Origin: CAADGU01 sp964581605
GTDB taxonomy: Bacteria > Chloroflexota > Anaerolineae > Promineifilales > Promineifilaceae
Reading direction: 5' to 3'
Assembly: GCA_964581605.1 (NCBI GenBank)
Contig: CAZOPF010000002.1
Coordinates: 62,001 to 126,000 of the forward strand
Length of the DNA: 64,000 nucleotides
Part shown: positions 17,701-26,737 of the stretch, in pieces
Position numbering within the stretch: the stretch's first letter is position 1
Layout of the letters: the number at the start of each line of letters is the position of its first letter
Program-made: the position numbers and the translations under genes
Notes under the pieces: generated by a model
What the model was told of the DNA's origin: nothing
Database searches by the model: none
Seen by the model: only the letters and a program-made list of their open reading frames with translations

Positions 17701-19584
17701 ATGGCATTTCTGGCTCCCGCTTTTCTGCTTCTTGGTTTATTAGCAGTGCCCATCATTCTGCTGTACATGCTGCGTTTGCGGCGGCGGGAAATGATGGTCA
17801 GCAGTACGCTGCTCTGGCAAAAGCTGCTGCGTGACCGTGAAGCCAACGCCCCCTGGCAAAAATTACGGCGAAACCTGCTCCTGCTATTGCAACTACTGAT
17901 TCTGGCACTGTTGGCGCTGGCATTGGCACGGCCGTTTCTGCCCGTGCCCTCCGTTGTCAACAGCAGCGTGGTCGTCTTGCTGGATGGCTCCGCCTCTATG
18001 CAGGCCACCGATGTTGATCCCACTCGCTTTGCCGCGGCCCAAACCGAAGCCCACCACCTGGTGAATGACCTGGGCGGTGGCAATCAGATGACCATTATCC
18101 TGGCCGGGCAAACCCCTACGGTGCTGGCCCCCCCCACCACCGATAAAACCACCCTGCGTGAAGCGATTAACCAGGCGCAGCCCGAAAATGGCGCGGCCGA
18201 TTGGCAATCTGCTTTTGCCCTGGCTTCTGGCGCGGCCCAGGGTTTCCAAAACGCCAAAATTATCCTCATTTCCGATGGCGGGCTGCCGGCTGATTTGCCG
18301 CCGCTGCCCACTGAACTGGTGTATTTGCCGGTGGGCAGCAGCCCGGAAAACCTGGCAATCACCGCTTTAGCCACGCGCGCCACCGAACAAGGCATTGAGC
18401 TATTCGCCAGCGTGGCTAACCAGGGAGCGATTGATCGGGAGACGCTGCTGACCATTTCGCTGGATGGGGCGCTGTTTGATTCGCGCCGTTTGCTCGTGCC
18501 GGGACAAAATATGGCCAATGTGAGTTGGGTATTGCCGCCAGACACGGCCGTGATTCAGGCGCAACTCTCTGAACACGAAGGGGATAACCTGCCACTGGAT
18601 GATACAGCCTGGGCGGTGCATGAAGGTGGCGTCAGTAATCGTGCCTTGCTGGTGACAGAAGGCAACCTCTTCTTAGAGCAGGTATTCAGCGTCTTGCCTG
18701 GCGTAGAAGCCTTCAAAGCAGCGCCGGGCAGCGATTTACTGGCCGAAAGCGGTGAACCGCCTTTTGACCTGTATGTGTTTGATGGTGTTTCTCCGCCCAA
18801 CCCACCACCAGCGGCCGATAGGCTCATTATCAATCCGCCTATAGAAGCTGGCGGCGATTTATTTACCGTCAATGGCGTTTTTTCGGACACAGTGGCTATC
18901 CGCCTGGCCGATTCGCCCCTGCTGCAATTTGTGGATTGGCGGGATGTAAATGTGCGGGTGGCGAAAGAGGTGGTTGCCCCCTGGGCCGAAACGCTGGTGC
19001 AGGCGCAAGGTGGCCCGCTGTTGCAAATTGGGCAGCGCGATGGCCACCGCATCGCTTTTATCAATTTTGATTTGCGCGATTCTGATCTGCCGCTGCAAAT
19101 CGCCTTTCCCATCTTGATGGCAAACATTACTGGCTGGCTGAGTCCGGGGCGGGCGTTTGATGCGCCCACAGGGTTGCAGCCGGGCGACCCGGTGAGCATT
19201 ACCCCAGGGGCCAGCAGCACGGCCGTAGTCGTCGTCAAACCAGATGGCGAAATCTGGACAACCGAAGTGGGTGAGGGTGAGATTGTTTTTGCCGAGACGG
19301 ATCAGTTGGGGCTGTATCAGGTGCGGCTGCGGGATGGTGGCCTGGGCGGTGAAGAACGCCCGGCCGGTAGTTTTACTGTGAATCTGTTTAATCCGGCCGA
19401 ATCTGCTATTCAGCCAGTGGCAGCGGTGCAGGTGGGGCAAACGGCCGTGACCACAACGGAAGAAAGTGATGTAGGCCAGCGCGAGCTATGGCCCTGGCTG
19501 GTGGCGCTGGCTTTTGTGGCGCTTCTGCTGGAATGGTGGGTGCATCACCGCGGGACGCAGTTGCCCAAATTTAGGGTGCGCTAG
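17701..19584 (+). CDS. BatA/VWA-domain membrane protein
   Basis: A 627-residue protein with two N-terminal membrane segments (AFLAPAFLLLGLLAVPIILLY and LLLLLQLLILALLALALA), then a von Willebrand A domain with MIDAS motif DGSAS, a long beta-rich region and a final membrane helix near WPWLVALAFVALLLEWW. The layout matches the BatA-N/VWA proteins that work with MoxR ATPases and DUF58 proteins. Those partners are encoded on the opposite strand at 23.3-26.1 kb. The role is probably envelope assembly or metal-dependent protein maturation; the specific client is unknown. No good ribosome site is seen before ATG 17701. Confidence 0.83.
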   Translation: MAFLAPAFLLLGLLAVPIILLYMLRLRRREMMVSSTLLWQKLLRDREANAPWQKLRRNLLLLLQLLILALLALALARPFLPVPSVVNSSVVVLLDGSASMQATDVDPTRFAAAQTEAHHLVNDLGGGNQMTIILAGQTPTVLAPPTTDKTTLREAINQAQPENGAADWQSAFALASGAAQGFQNAKIILISDGGLPADLPPLPTELVYLPVGSSPENLAITALATRATEQGIELFASVANQGAIDRETLLTISLDGALFDSRRLLVPGQNMANVSWVLPPDTAVIQAQLSEHEGDNLPLDDTAWAVHEGGVSNRALLVTEGNLFLEQVFSVLPGVEAFKAAPGSDLLAESGEPPFDLYVFDGVSPPNPPPAADRLIINPPIEAGGDLFTVNGVFSDTVAIRLADSPLLQFVDWRDVNVRVAKEVVAPWAETLVQAQGGPLLQIGQRDGHRIAFINFDLRDSDLPLQIAFPILMANITGWLSPGRAFDAPTGLQPGDPVSITPGASSTAVVVVKPDGEIWTTEVGEGEIVFAETDQLGLYQVRLRDGGLGGEERPAGSFTVNLFNPAESAIQPVAAVQVGQTAVTTTEESDVGQRELWPWLVALAFVALLLEWWVHHRGTQLPKFRVR

Positions 19585-19628
19585 GCATCTGATTTTTAGA
19601 AAAAACGGATCTCTTACACAATTTCTGA

Positions 19629-20597
19629 ATGAATAACGAACAAAATCGTTTGGACGATGATGCCATAATGGAAACGCCGCGCCGGTTACGCCGGCCGCTA
19701 ATTGGGCTGGCATTGCTAGGGCTGGCGGGGTTGAGCCTGTGTCTGGTGGCCGCTTTGTTTTTGCGGCAAGGGGAGATACGCCCGTTACGGCCGTTTCGCA
19801 CTGACCCCACGGCCATTGCCCTGATCCTGAATGGACAGCCGCAGTTGGTGACATTTCCCGAATTGAGTGAAGATGCGGCCGCGTATTTGAATCAACGTAT
19901 CCGTGTTACCGGGTTTTATCTGCCGGTTACGCCACCGGATTGTGCTTTTTTTAACGGGCCAGTTTTTCGCTGGTCATTGGTGTCTGAAGGGTTGCAGCTA
20001 AATGCACAAGGTTTTGAGCGGGCGCTGTCGCTGTTGGCACCGGGCACAACGCTCACGGTAGAAGGTATCTGGCGGCTGTATAATGGGCCTTATGGCTGTG
20101 GCAAGGGGCCAGAGACGATGGATGTGTGGTATTTGCAGGTGGAGCGTATTGTGCAGCCAAATCCATTGGTAGAGACGACGGCCGATCCGCGGGCGTTTAT
20201 CCTCAGTGGGATCAGTACGCCGATGTTTCCTACAGTTGGCCCCACGGGCACCCCACGCCCGGCAACGGCCGCAACAGCTACCTTCCCATCAGATATAACA
20301 AGTACAGTGCCAGGAGGAACAGGCACGGCCGTGCCCAATACCCCTGTTCCCACCTCATTACCGACAACAATTGGTGGGGCCACATCAACGGCGACGCGCC
20401 CATTCACGGCCACACCCACCGGTACGTTGACTACGCCGGGTGCTACCAATTCACCCCCCCTCCCTACGTTGACTACGCCGGGCGCCACCAACACGCCACT
20501 CCCCGCACCCACTAACCCACCCATTAACCCGTATCCAGGGGCAACGAATGAGCCACCTTTGCCTGGGGCAACTCCCACCCCAACGCCAAATTATTAG
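19629..20597 (+). CDS. unrecognised single-pass membrane protein with PT-rich tail
   Basis: The 322-residue protein has a short cytoplasmic N-terminus, one membrane segment (GLALLGLAGLSLCLVAALF), an extracytoplasmic domain of about 130 residues with cysteines in PPDCAFF and YGCGKG, and a long Thr/Pro-rich tail. The tail contains the imperfect internal repeat TLTTPGATN twice (DNA repeat at about 20425-20500). I recognise no family for the folded part. It follows the VWA gene by 44 bases and precedes nudC on the same strand. No ribosome site decides between ATG 19629 and 19668. Confidence 0.65.
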   Translation: MNNEQNRLDDDAIMETPRRLRRPLIGLALLGLAGLSLCLVAALFLRQGEIRPLRPFRTDPTAIALILNGQPQLVTFPELSEDAAAYLNQRIRVTGFYLPVTPPDCAFFNGPVFRWSLVSEGLQLNAQGFERALSLLAPGTTLTVEGIWRLYNGPYGCGKGPETMDVWYLQVERIVQPNPLVETTADPRAFILSGISTPMFPTVGPTGTPRPATAATATFPSDITSTVPGGTGTAVPNTPVPTSLPTTIGGATSTATRPFTATPTGTLTTPGATNSPPLPTLTTPGATNTPLPAPTNPPINPYPGATNEPPLPGATPTPTPNY

Positions 20598-20649
20598 GCC
20601 GGGCAAATGGTGATAACACAATGTGTGATTCAGGAATTGGAGTAAGTCA

Positions 20650-21489
20650 GTGGAACAATTCATTTCATCCGCTTTACCGCCACAGCAGGCGCCTGCCGAG
20701 GCTTATTGGTTTATCTTGTCTGGTTTCCAATTGTTGGTGATGGCAGAAGGTGATCTTGCTTTTTGGCCGCGTTTACATTCACCGGCTGACCTGGGATTAA
20801 CGCCATTGCGCCAGCATTATCTGGGCTATGTGGTGGGGGAAACAGACACGCACTGCTTTGCCGCTGAGGTAGCCGCCGAAACGCCCGCGCTGTCGGGCAT
20901 GGCCTTTGAAGGATTAAGGGGGTTGTACGGCCGTATGCCGGATGACCAACTCTGGCTGGGGGGGCGGGCGTTGCAAATTATTGATTGGGATCGCACACAC
21001 CTGTACTGTGGGCGCTGCGGCACAGCCAATGAGTTGCAAACAGAGGAGCGGGCTAAAAAGTGCCCGGCCTGTGGGCTGGTGACATATCCGCGCATTTCCC
21101 CGGCGATTATTGTGCGGGTAACGCGCCAGGGAGCAGACGGCCGTGAGATTTTGTTGGCGCGAGGGGCACGCCACCCCGCCGGTTTTTACAGCGTGTTGGC
21201 CGGTTTTGTGGAGCCAGGAGAGACATTGGAAACGGCCGTACACCGCGAAATCCGCGAAGAAGTGGGGCTAGAAGTGCAAAACGTGACGTACTTTGGCAGC
21301 CAGCCCTGGCCCTTCCCCAATTCGCTGATGATTGCTTACACCGCCGACTATGCCAGCGGCGACATTACCCCGGAAGCAGGTGAAATTGAGGATGCCCGCT
21401 GGTTTACGGCCAACAGCCTGCCCCAAATCCCCCCACCCATGAGTATTTCGCGGCGGTTGATTGATGATTTTGTCCAGACAACAAGGTAG
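20650..21489 (+). CDS. nudC: NAD(+) diphosphatase NudC (Nudix hydrolase)
   Basis: A 279-residue Nudix enzyme with the NudC architecture: N-terminal domain, a four-cysteine zinc ribbon (CGRCG and CPACG), then the Nudix box starting GFVEPGETLETAVHREI with REEVG. The NudC-specific signature SQPWPFPNS follows. It hydrolyses NAD(H) to NMN and AMP and can remove NAD caps from RNA. The start is GTG at 20650, with GGAG at 20639-20642 as ribosome site. The stop TAG lies within the stem of the terminator at 21481. Confidence 0.93.
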   Translation: MEQFISSALPPQQAPAEAYWFILSGFQLLVMAEGDLAFWPRLHSPADLGLTPLRQHYLGYVVGETDTHCFAAEVAAETPALSGMAFEGLRGLYGRMPDDQLWLGGRALQIIDWDRTHLYCGRCGTANELQTEERAKKCPACGLVTYPRISPAIIVRVTRQGADGREILLARGARHPAGFYSVLAGFVEPGETLETAVHREIREEVGLEVQNVTYFGSQPWPFPNSLMIAYTADYASGDITPEAGEIEDARWFTANSLPQIPPPMSISRRLIDDFVQTTR

Positions 21490-21510
21490 GTGTTACAGCA
21501 CCTACCTTGT
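21481..21510. terminator. bidirectional hairpin between nudC and the metzincin gene
   Basis: Perfect 12-base stem ACAAGGTAGGTG/CACCTACCTTGT with a 6-base loop, followed by TGTTT on the + strand. It sits exactly between two convergent gene ends and contains the nudC stop codon. Confidence 0.8.
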
Positions 21511-21513
21511 TGT

Positions 21514-23274
21514 TTAAGGCATCACGGCCGTCAGCACTACCTTACTCCCCGTATTCCCCAGGATAATTTCAAAGTGGCCGCCCTCACCGGTGGGCAGGGT
21601 GGCGGCGTCTACGGTGAACGCGCCGTCGGTGACGCCGAGGCCCAGACCGAGCCAGCTTTGGCCGCCGTCGGGTGAGTAACGCACGATGGCCGGGGTGCCC
21701 ACCAGCCCCCAGTTGAGGGTGATGGCGTCGCCTTCGCGCACGGCCGTTGCCGTTTGCGGGCCAAAGGCGGCGGTGTTGTTCAGGCGGCGGCTGGCGACAA
21801 TCGTGTCACCTTGCATGATGCGTAGGGTGGCAGTGGCTTTGCTGGGCAGGGGCAGCACGGCCGTCAGCATCCGCCCCCACGCTTCGTCTTCTTCTGCTTC
21901 GCGCAACTGCATAGGCTGGCTGACCAATACGTCGCCGCTTTCGTCCAGCAGTTCCACCCGGTAATCGCTAGATGCACCGGTTGACGGGTAGCTGGCGAAA
22001 GCGTAGCTGGGGGCGAGGGTGACGACGCCCTCATCGCTGAGACTGGCAGAGACGATCATGCTGTCTACGGCCGTGCCGGGCAGCGCCGCGAGCCCGTTGG
22101 CCCGTTGATCGTTATAGAGGCCAATATAGGTGTAGTCGGAAATCCAGGCCGGTTCACAGTAGCTCATTATGTCTACGGCCGTAGCCGGCGACCAGAACAC
22201 GCCATTGGGAATATCCAGCCCATACTCGCCAATAGACGCACCGGCATAAGGGTAAGACGGGTCTGGCCCCCCAGGATTGCCACAGGGCGCATGGCGGCGG
22301 CCCATGTTGTGCCCAATTTCGTGCCCGGCCAATTTGCCAGTAGCGTCTACATCAGTACCATACCCCATCAGGTTTAACCCTACTGACTCCCGATAACCAA
22401 TCCAGCCAATTCCGGCAATGCCGCTGTTGAACCATTGAGTAGAGCCGTTACTGATAGGCACAAAGGCATAATAGACAACAGGTGTATCTTCGGGAAAACC
22501 ATCGGCCAGTTTTAATTCGTACATATGGTCCAACAATCCGGTGGCGCCATTTTGCCAATAGAAGGCATCTTGCAGGTTGCCGGTGAAGTTGTATGGGCTG
22601 CGAATGGTAATTTGCACGTTATCAATGGGGTAGGCACGCATGAGCCAGTCGCTGATGTAATCTACACTTTGTGCCGGGTAAAAGCCGGGGGCGGTGGGGC
22701 CGGTGTGGGTGTAGTTGATGGGCACAATGCGTATTTGCAGGTCGGGCACGTCGTTAAAGTTCATAGCCTGCGTCACGGTGTTGTTGCCTTCGTTCGCTTC
22801 GGGGATACTGTTATCCGGGTCTATTGTCGCAGTCAGGCTGACATTGCCGGTAAGCCAGCCTGAAGGCAGTTCAAAGTTGACGGTGCTGTTGAAACTGTCA
22901 CGGGTGGCGTCTACGGGGATGGTAATGGGGGCGGAGTTGAGTGTGCCGATGGTGCTGGCGCCGCGCACGGCCGTGAGCCGCACCACCACATTATTGATCG
23001 GCCCCGACACGGGTGCTTCCGCAAAGACGCGCACCACCGTATTCCGATTCGCCACCAACGGTATACTATTATTTGCCTTTTGGATGGCCTGAGTAATTTC
23101 CACGCCGGTAATGGTGAGGTCGGCCGTCACGGGTTTGGTGATGATGGGCAAATAGATGAGGCAACATCCCCCTTGTGATGAGAGGCTGGCAACCGTTTGC
23201 ATCTGGCTGATAAAAGCAAATGCCGTGAGGAGTACGGCCGTTAATCCCACAATCAATTTCATTCTGGTATTCAT
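21514..23274 (-). CDS. secreted metzincin-type metallopeptidase with CARDB-like domain
   Basis: A 586-residue exported protein. The signal peptide is MNTRMKLIVGLTAVLLTAFAF. Residues about 50-175 look like a CARDB/adhesion-type beta domain (ITGVEITQAIQ, VSLTATIDPDNSIPEANEG). The peptidase domain holds GHEIGHNMGRRHAP, the HExxHxxGxxH zinc motif of metzincins. The C-terminal third is a beta-rich, probably Ig-like domain. It is an extracellular protease; substrate unknown. It is transcribed toward nudC with a shared terminator. Ten or so ACGGCCGT copies fall in this gene. Confidence 0.85.
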   Translation of the reverse strand: MNTRMKLIVGLTAVLLTAFAFISQMQTVASLSSQGGCCLIYLPIITKPVTADLTITGVEITQAIQKANNSIPLVANRNTVVRVFAEAPVSGPINNVVVRLTAVRGASTIGTLNSAPITIPVDATRDSFNSTVNFELPSGWLTGNVSLTATIDPDNSIPEANEGNNTVTQAMNFNDVPDLQIRIVPINYTHTGPTAPGFYPAQSVDYISDWLMRAYPIDNVQITIRSPYNFTGNLQDAFYWQNGATGLLDHMYELKLADGFPEDTPVVYYAFVPISNGSTQWFNSGIAGIGWIGYRESVGLNLMGYGTDVDATGKLAGHEIGHNMGRRHAPCGNPGGPDPSYPYAGASIGEYGLDIPNGVFWSPATAVDIMSYCEPAWISDYTYIGLYNDQRANGLAALPGTAVDSMIVSASLSDEGVVTLAPSYAFASYPSTGASSDYRVELLDESGDVLVSQPMQLREAEEDEAWGRMLTAVLPLPSKATATLRIMQGDTIVASRRLNNTAAFGPQTATAVREGDAITLNWGLVGTPAIVRYSPDGGQSWLGLGLGVTDGAFTVDAATLPTGEGGHFEIILGNTGSKVVLTAVMP

Positions 23275-23338
23275 GTGTCCTTCCTTGTTGGTAATCGGTT
23301 TACGTTTTTCGGATGGCGTTTTATGAATGTTATCAGTC

Positions 23339-24226
23339 TCACTTCACCACTCCTTTCTCCCGCAAGGTTTGTACCACTAATTTTTCCCAGGGCAAACTGG
23401 TGGTAACGGGAATGTAATGCAGATGCCGATGGGCGCAGTAGGCGGCGATTTCGGTTTGCCAGGCCTGTAACCGTTCCTGATAAAGGGCAAGTGTGGGCGC
23501 GTCCAGCGTAATTTCCGCATCCTGCCCGGTTTCGATGTCTACCAACTTCAGGTCGCCGCTGAGGGGTGGCTCTACCTCATCTGGGCTGAGCAGGTGAATG
23601 AGGCCGATTTCGTAACCCCGCGACTGGATGGCGTTCAGCCCGTCTTTGTAACCGTTGGGGGAAAGGAGATCGCTCAGGAGAAACAACAGGCCGGGGCGAC
23701 GGCCGACCAACGCATAATTCCGCAGTGACAAATTCACATCCGTTACCCCACCTGCTGCACAACTTTCCAAAAACTGAAACAGCCGCAGTGAATTCCCCTG
23801 TCCCCGGAAAGGCCCCCAGGTGCGGTCGCCGCCACTGTTGAGCAGCGTCACTGTGAGCAAATCACCAGTGGCCAGGGCAATGTGCCCTAAAGCGGCCGCC
23901 AGTTTGAGAGCATAACGCAATTTGTTCTCATCGTTGTCTGTGTCGGGCCAGTTCATGCTGGCGCTGGCATCCACCAGCAAATGCACAGCCAGGTCTTCTT
24001 CTTCTTCGAGCAGTTTGATAAACGGCCGTTCCAGCCGCGCGTACACATTCCAATCCAGCCGCCGCAGGTCATCCCCTTTGGTGTAGTTGCGGTAATCGGC
24101 AAACTCAATGGACGTGCCCCGCTTTTTACTGCGCCGGTCGCCCTTCATCACCCCCACACGCACATGGTCAGCGATGAGGGTTAGTTGTTCCAGTTTGCGC
24201 AGGGTGGTTTCGTCAAAGAGGGGCAT
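23339..24226 (-). CDS. DUF58-domain protein (MoxR partner)
   Basis: A 295-residue cytoplasmic protein with the DUF58 signature: a basic region RGTSIEFADYRNYTKGDDLRRLDWNVYAR followed by a VWA-like fold with VDASASM (DxSxS metal site). These proteins act with MoxR AAA ATPases in envelope or cofactor assembly. The MoxR gene lies upstream at 25084 in the same operon, separated by the DUF4058 gene. Full-length for the family. Confidence 0.9.
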   Translation of the reverse strand: MPLFDETTLRKLEQLTLIADHVRVGVMKGDRRSKKRGTSIEFADYRNYTKGDDLRRLDWNVYARLERPFIKLLEEEEDLAVHLLVDASASMNWPDTDNDENKLRYALKLAAALGHIALATGDLLTVTLLNSGGDRTWGPFRGQGNSLRLFQFLESCAAGGVTDVNLSLRNYALVGRRPGLLFLLSDLLSPNGYKDGLNAIQSRGYEIGLIHLLSPDEVEPPLSGDLKLVDIETGQDAEITLDAPTLALYQERLQAWQTEIAAYCAHRHLHYIPVTTSLPWEKLVVQTLREKGVVK

Positions 24227-24236
24227 GGAGCAGATC

Positions 24237-24310
24237 AGAGATTAGGAGGTTAGGAGATTAGGAGATTGGTCAATCTCGCAATCTCTCAATCTCCTAATCT
24301 CTCAATCTCC
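24237..24310. repeat. inverted repeat with 8-base tandem arms (unit AGATTAGG)
   Basis: Same architecture as the GTAATTGG elements but a different unit: left arm AGATTAGG AGGTTAGG AGATTAGG, right arm AATCTCTC AATCTCCT repeated. The DUF4058 gene ends inside it: its last residues (EIERLGD) and stop are repeat-encoded. Confidence 0.88.
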
Positions 24311-25062
24311 TTTTTTAACAATTCAGTAGCCCATACGGCCGTTTCGCCTTCAAGCGGAATTTCCGGTGGCTGGCTGTAATTTACGGACAGGTCAAAGCCC
24401 AACTCGTCGTACATCGTGGTCAGCGCCAGTTGTAAATCGAGTGAAACATCCGCGTCGTCGGGCAACAAGGGGACGGGCACGGTGGGCAGCGGTTCGTCCA
24501 GTTGCACAGGCCAGACATCGAGATACGGCCGTTTCTCTGCCCGGCTCAAAAAAACGAAGTAAGGCGCGTCTGGCAGTGGATCACGCATGGGCACACGCCG
24601 CCCCATGCGCAGCAAATCTATTTCCAATAAATGGGTTTCGCTGGCTAATATCAGCTCCCGCTTTGCCAGATATTGCCGGTATCCTTCACCGCGTTTGTTT
24701 GTGGGGGAGATGACTTCTACGGCCGTCACCAATTCACCATCCACCACATGCTTAATTTCAATGGTCACGTGCGGTATTTTGGTAGGTATGAAGGTGGCGA
24801 GGTGTAACGGCCGTTGTCTCTCATTTTCCACCCGATACATTGTTTTCATCTCGGCAATACCCACATCCGGGTAGATACTGCCATGTGATACCTCAAAGCC
24901 ATCAAACATCTCAATGACAAATCGCTCCACCGGGCGCACCACGTATTTGGGGCGTACTTTGGGCGCAAGCTGCCGGGCAATTTGCCCGCTCAGGCTATGA
25001 TGGACACTCATCCATTCATAACTTTCCAGATACGGATCCATTCCCGGAAATGGCGATGGCAT
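24286..25062 (-). CDS. DUF4058 family protein
   Basis: A 258-residue protein beginning MPSPFPGMDPYLE, the hallmark of DUF4058. The family is common in cyanobacteria and Chloroflexota and resembles Uma2-type PD-(D/E)XK nucleases. Conserved stretches EVISPTNKRGEGY and ELILASETHLLEIDLLR are visible. An in-frame TTG at 25071 could add three residues, but ATG 25062 fits the family start. Function is unknown. It is placed between moxR and DUF58, which is unusual. Its C-terminus is supplied by the repeat at 24237. Confidence 0.85.
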   Translation of the reverse strand: MPSPFPGMDPYLESYEWMSVHHSLSGQIARQLAPKVRPKYVVRPVERFVIEMFDGFEVSHGSIYPDVGIAEMKTMYRVENERQRPLHLATFIPTKIPHVTIEIKHVVDGELVTAVEVISPTNKRGEGYRQYLAKRELILASETHLLEIDLLRMGRRVPMRDPLPDAPYFVFLSRAEKRPYLDVWPVQLDEPLPTVPVPLLPDDADVSLDLQLALTTMYDELGFDLSVNYSQPPEIPLEGETAVWATELLKKEIERLGD

Positions 25063-25070
25063 CGTCTTCA

Positions 25071-25094
25071 ATCTCCCAATCTCTCAATCTCTGG
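25071..25094. repeat. single-arm 8-base repeat at the MoxR stop codon
   Basis: Tandem CAATCTCC/CAATCTCT copies, like one arm of the element at 24237. The MoxR stop codon TGA is formed by the reverse complement GAGATTGAG. Confidence 0.7.
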
Positions 25095-26076
25095 GAACAC
25101 TTTTCAGCAAATTCCCAATGATGTCATCCGGTTTCACTCCTTCAGCCTGCCCTTCAAAGTTAAGCAGCAGGCGGTGGCGGAGGGCGGCGGGAGCGACGGC
25201 CGACACGTCATCAAAACTCACATTGTAGCGCCCCGCCAATAGGGCCGTGATCTTGGCCCCCAATACCAACGCCTGTGCGCCGCGTGGGCTGGAACCGTAG
25301 CGCACATACTGGTTCACCAGCGGCGCGGGACTGCTGCCCGGATGGGAAGCCACGATAAGTTGGCTGATGGTCTGGCTGACATGACTGGGAATGGGCACCT
25401 GCCGTGCCAACTGCTGCATGGCGAGCAGGCGGGGGCCGTCGGCGGCGGTTTGGGCTACGGCCGTCTCCTTCCCCGTCGTTCGGGCAATAATTTCCGTCAA
25501 TTCGTTGGCGGAAGGGAAGGGCACATTGATTTTGAAGAGGAAGCGATCTAACTGCGCTTCTGGCAGCGGGTATGTCCCTTCCTGTTCAATCGGGTTTTGG
25601 GTGGCCAGCACGAAGAATGGTTCAGGCAGCGTATAAGTATGGTTGGCTACTGTCACCGTATGCTCCTGCATAGATTCCAGCAAGGCAGATTGGGTTTTGG
25701 GCGTAGCCCGGTTAATTTCATCAGCCAGGATGAGGTTGGCAAACACCGGGCCACGTTGAAAGCGGAATTCCCGACGGCCGTCACCCATCTCCTCCATAAT
25801 CTCTGTGCCCGTAATATCGGCCGGCATCAGGTCGGGCGTGAACTGGATGCGGCTAAATTGCAGGTGCAGCGCCTGTCCCAACGTGCGAATGAGCATCGTT
25901 TTGCCCAACCCCGGCACCCCCTCCAGCAGCACATGTCCGGCGCTGAGAATACCCACCAGCACATGCCGCACCACCGCTGCCTGCCCCACAATCACTTTGC
26001 CCACTTCGAACTCAATGGCTGCGGCCGTTTCCCTAAATTCTGCTACGGATAGTTCAGCTTCCGTTGTTGATGCCAT
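25084..26076 (-). CDS. MoxR-family AAA+ ATPase
   Basis: A 330-residue AAA+ protein. Walker A is GVPGLGKTML; Walker B is LILADEINRATPKTQ; sensor 1 lies in FVLATQNPIEQEGTYPLPEAQLDRF, which is highly characteristic of MoxR. The C-terminal lid ends near the repeat at 25071. It is a chaperone-like ATPase acting with VWA/DUF58 partners encoded in the same region. First gene of the - strand MoxR-DUF4058-DUF58 run. Confidence 0.95.
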   Translation of the reverse strand: MASTTEAELSVAEFRETAAAIEFEVGKVIVGQAAVVRHVLVGILSAGHVLLEGVPGLGKTMLIRTLGQALHLQFSRIQFTPDLMPADITGTEIMEEMGDGRREFRFQRGPVFANLILADEINRATPKTQSALLESMQEHTVTVANHTYTLPEPFFVLATQNPIEQEGTYPLPEAQLDRFLFKINVPFPSANELTEIIARTTGKETAVAQTAADGPRLLAMQQLARQVPIPSHVSQTISQLIVASHPGSSPAPLVNQYVRYGSSPRGAQALVLGAKITALLAGRYNVSFDDVSAVAPAALRHRLLLNFEGQAEGVKPDDIIGNLLKSVPRD

Positions 26077-26118
26077 ACTTTTGCTTTAACCCTTCATTGT
26101 GAAGATGATCTATACATG

Positions 26119-26151
26119 AGACATCCGATTTCTCAAAGAAATCGGATGTCT
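26119..26151. terminator. hairpin with CGATTT/AAATCG core
   Basis: Perfect 14-base stem AGACATCCGATTTC/GAAATCGGATGTCT with a 5-base loop, upstream of moxR. It belongs with the near-identical hairpin at 46931. Confidence 0.75.
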
Positions 26152-26178
26152 GGTAGTGACAACAGCCATTATAAACAA

Positions 26179-26211
26179 AGACGCCGCAAGTTTCTAAAAC
26201 TCGCGGCGTCT
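26179..26211. terminator. second hairpin upstream of moxR
   Basis: Stem AGACGCCGC/GCGGCGTCT with a partly paired interior (AGTTT/AAACT). It lies between the foreign-looking genes and moxR and may terminate the 26251 transcript, which runs toward it. Confidence 0.65.
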
Positions 26212-26250
26212 GCTAGTTTGGGGTTAATCCCTGGGCTAAAAACGGATTTG

Positions 26251-26736
26251 TTAAGGATAAATGTTCACGTTATACGGCCGCCAGGGCGACGGATTTGAAC
26301 CATTATGGTTAAAATCATGTACACCATGTGACTTGATCTGGCTATACGCGCCCGGTGGAAGGTTGTTAAATTGCGCAAGGGCTTGATGGGAAGATCCGTT
26401 TTTGGTACTACCTGGAAAGAGCTGAGAACCATTTTGAATAATCACCCCATTTTTTAAGAGATCACACTGCCTCCATGTCCATCTAATCACATTGATATTT
26501 GTAGCTGGGCTTGTGTAGCTCTTAATAGTACAGTTCGCATTGCTATTGGTACCAGGAAAAGATCTGACTTCCGCATAGGCAGTAACTCCATTCAAAAAGC
26601 CATATCCGGGTATAGTATTTATAGTTCCAGCGGTAACTTGTTGAACCAATGCCAACAAGAATATAGTACCAACTGCCAAAGCCCATAAATAGGTTTTCCG
26701 ACTCGATTGCTTAGAACCTGACAACAAGGGAAACAT
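26251..26736 (-). CDS. unrecognised secreted protein
   Basis: A 161-residue protein with an N-terminal membrane or signal segment (YLWALAVGTIFLLALVQQVTA) and a small exported domain with two cysteines (ANCTIKS, WRQCDLL). I recognise no family. GGAGG lies 8 bases before ATG 26736; a longer frame overlaps the upstream gene. It begins one base after that gene's stop codon, so the two form an operon. The region is visibly AT-richer than its surroundings and lacks ACGGCCGT, which suggests recent acquisition. Confidence 0.7.
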   Translation of the reverse strand: MFPLLSGSKQSSRKTYLWALAVGTIFLLALVQQVTAGTINTIPGYGFLNGVTAYAEVRSFPGTNSNANCTIKSYTSPATNINVIRWTWRQCDLLKNGVIIQNGSQLFPGSTKNGSSHQALAQFNNLPPGAYSQIKSHGVHDFNHNGSNPSPWRPYNVNIYP

Positions 26737-26737
26737 T

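Noticed and set aside
26116..26298. Small + strand ORF upstream of moxR
   Set aside because: It is translated through two perfect hairpins and overlaps the end of the secreted-protein gene on the other strand.
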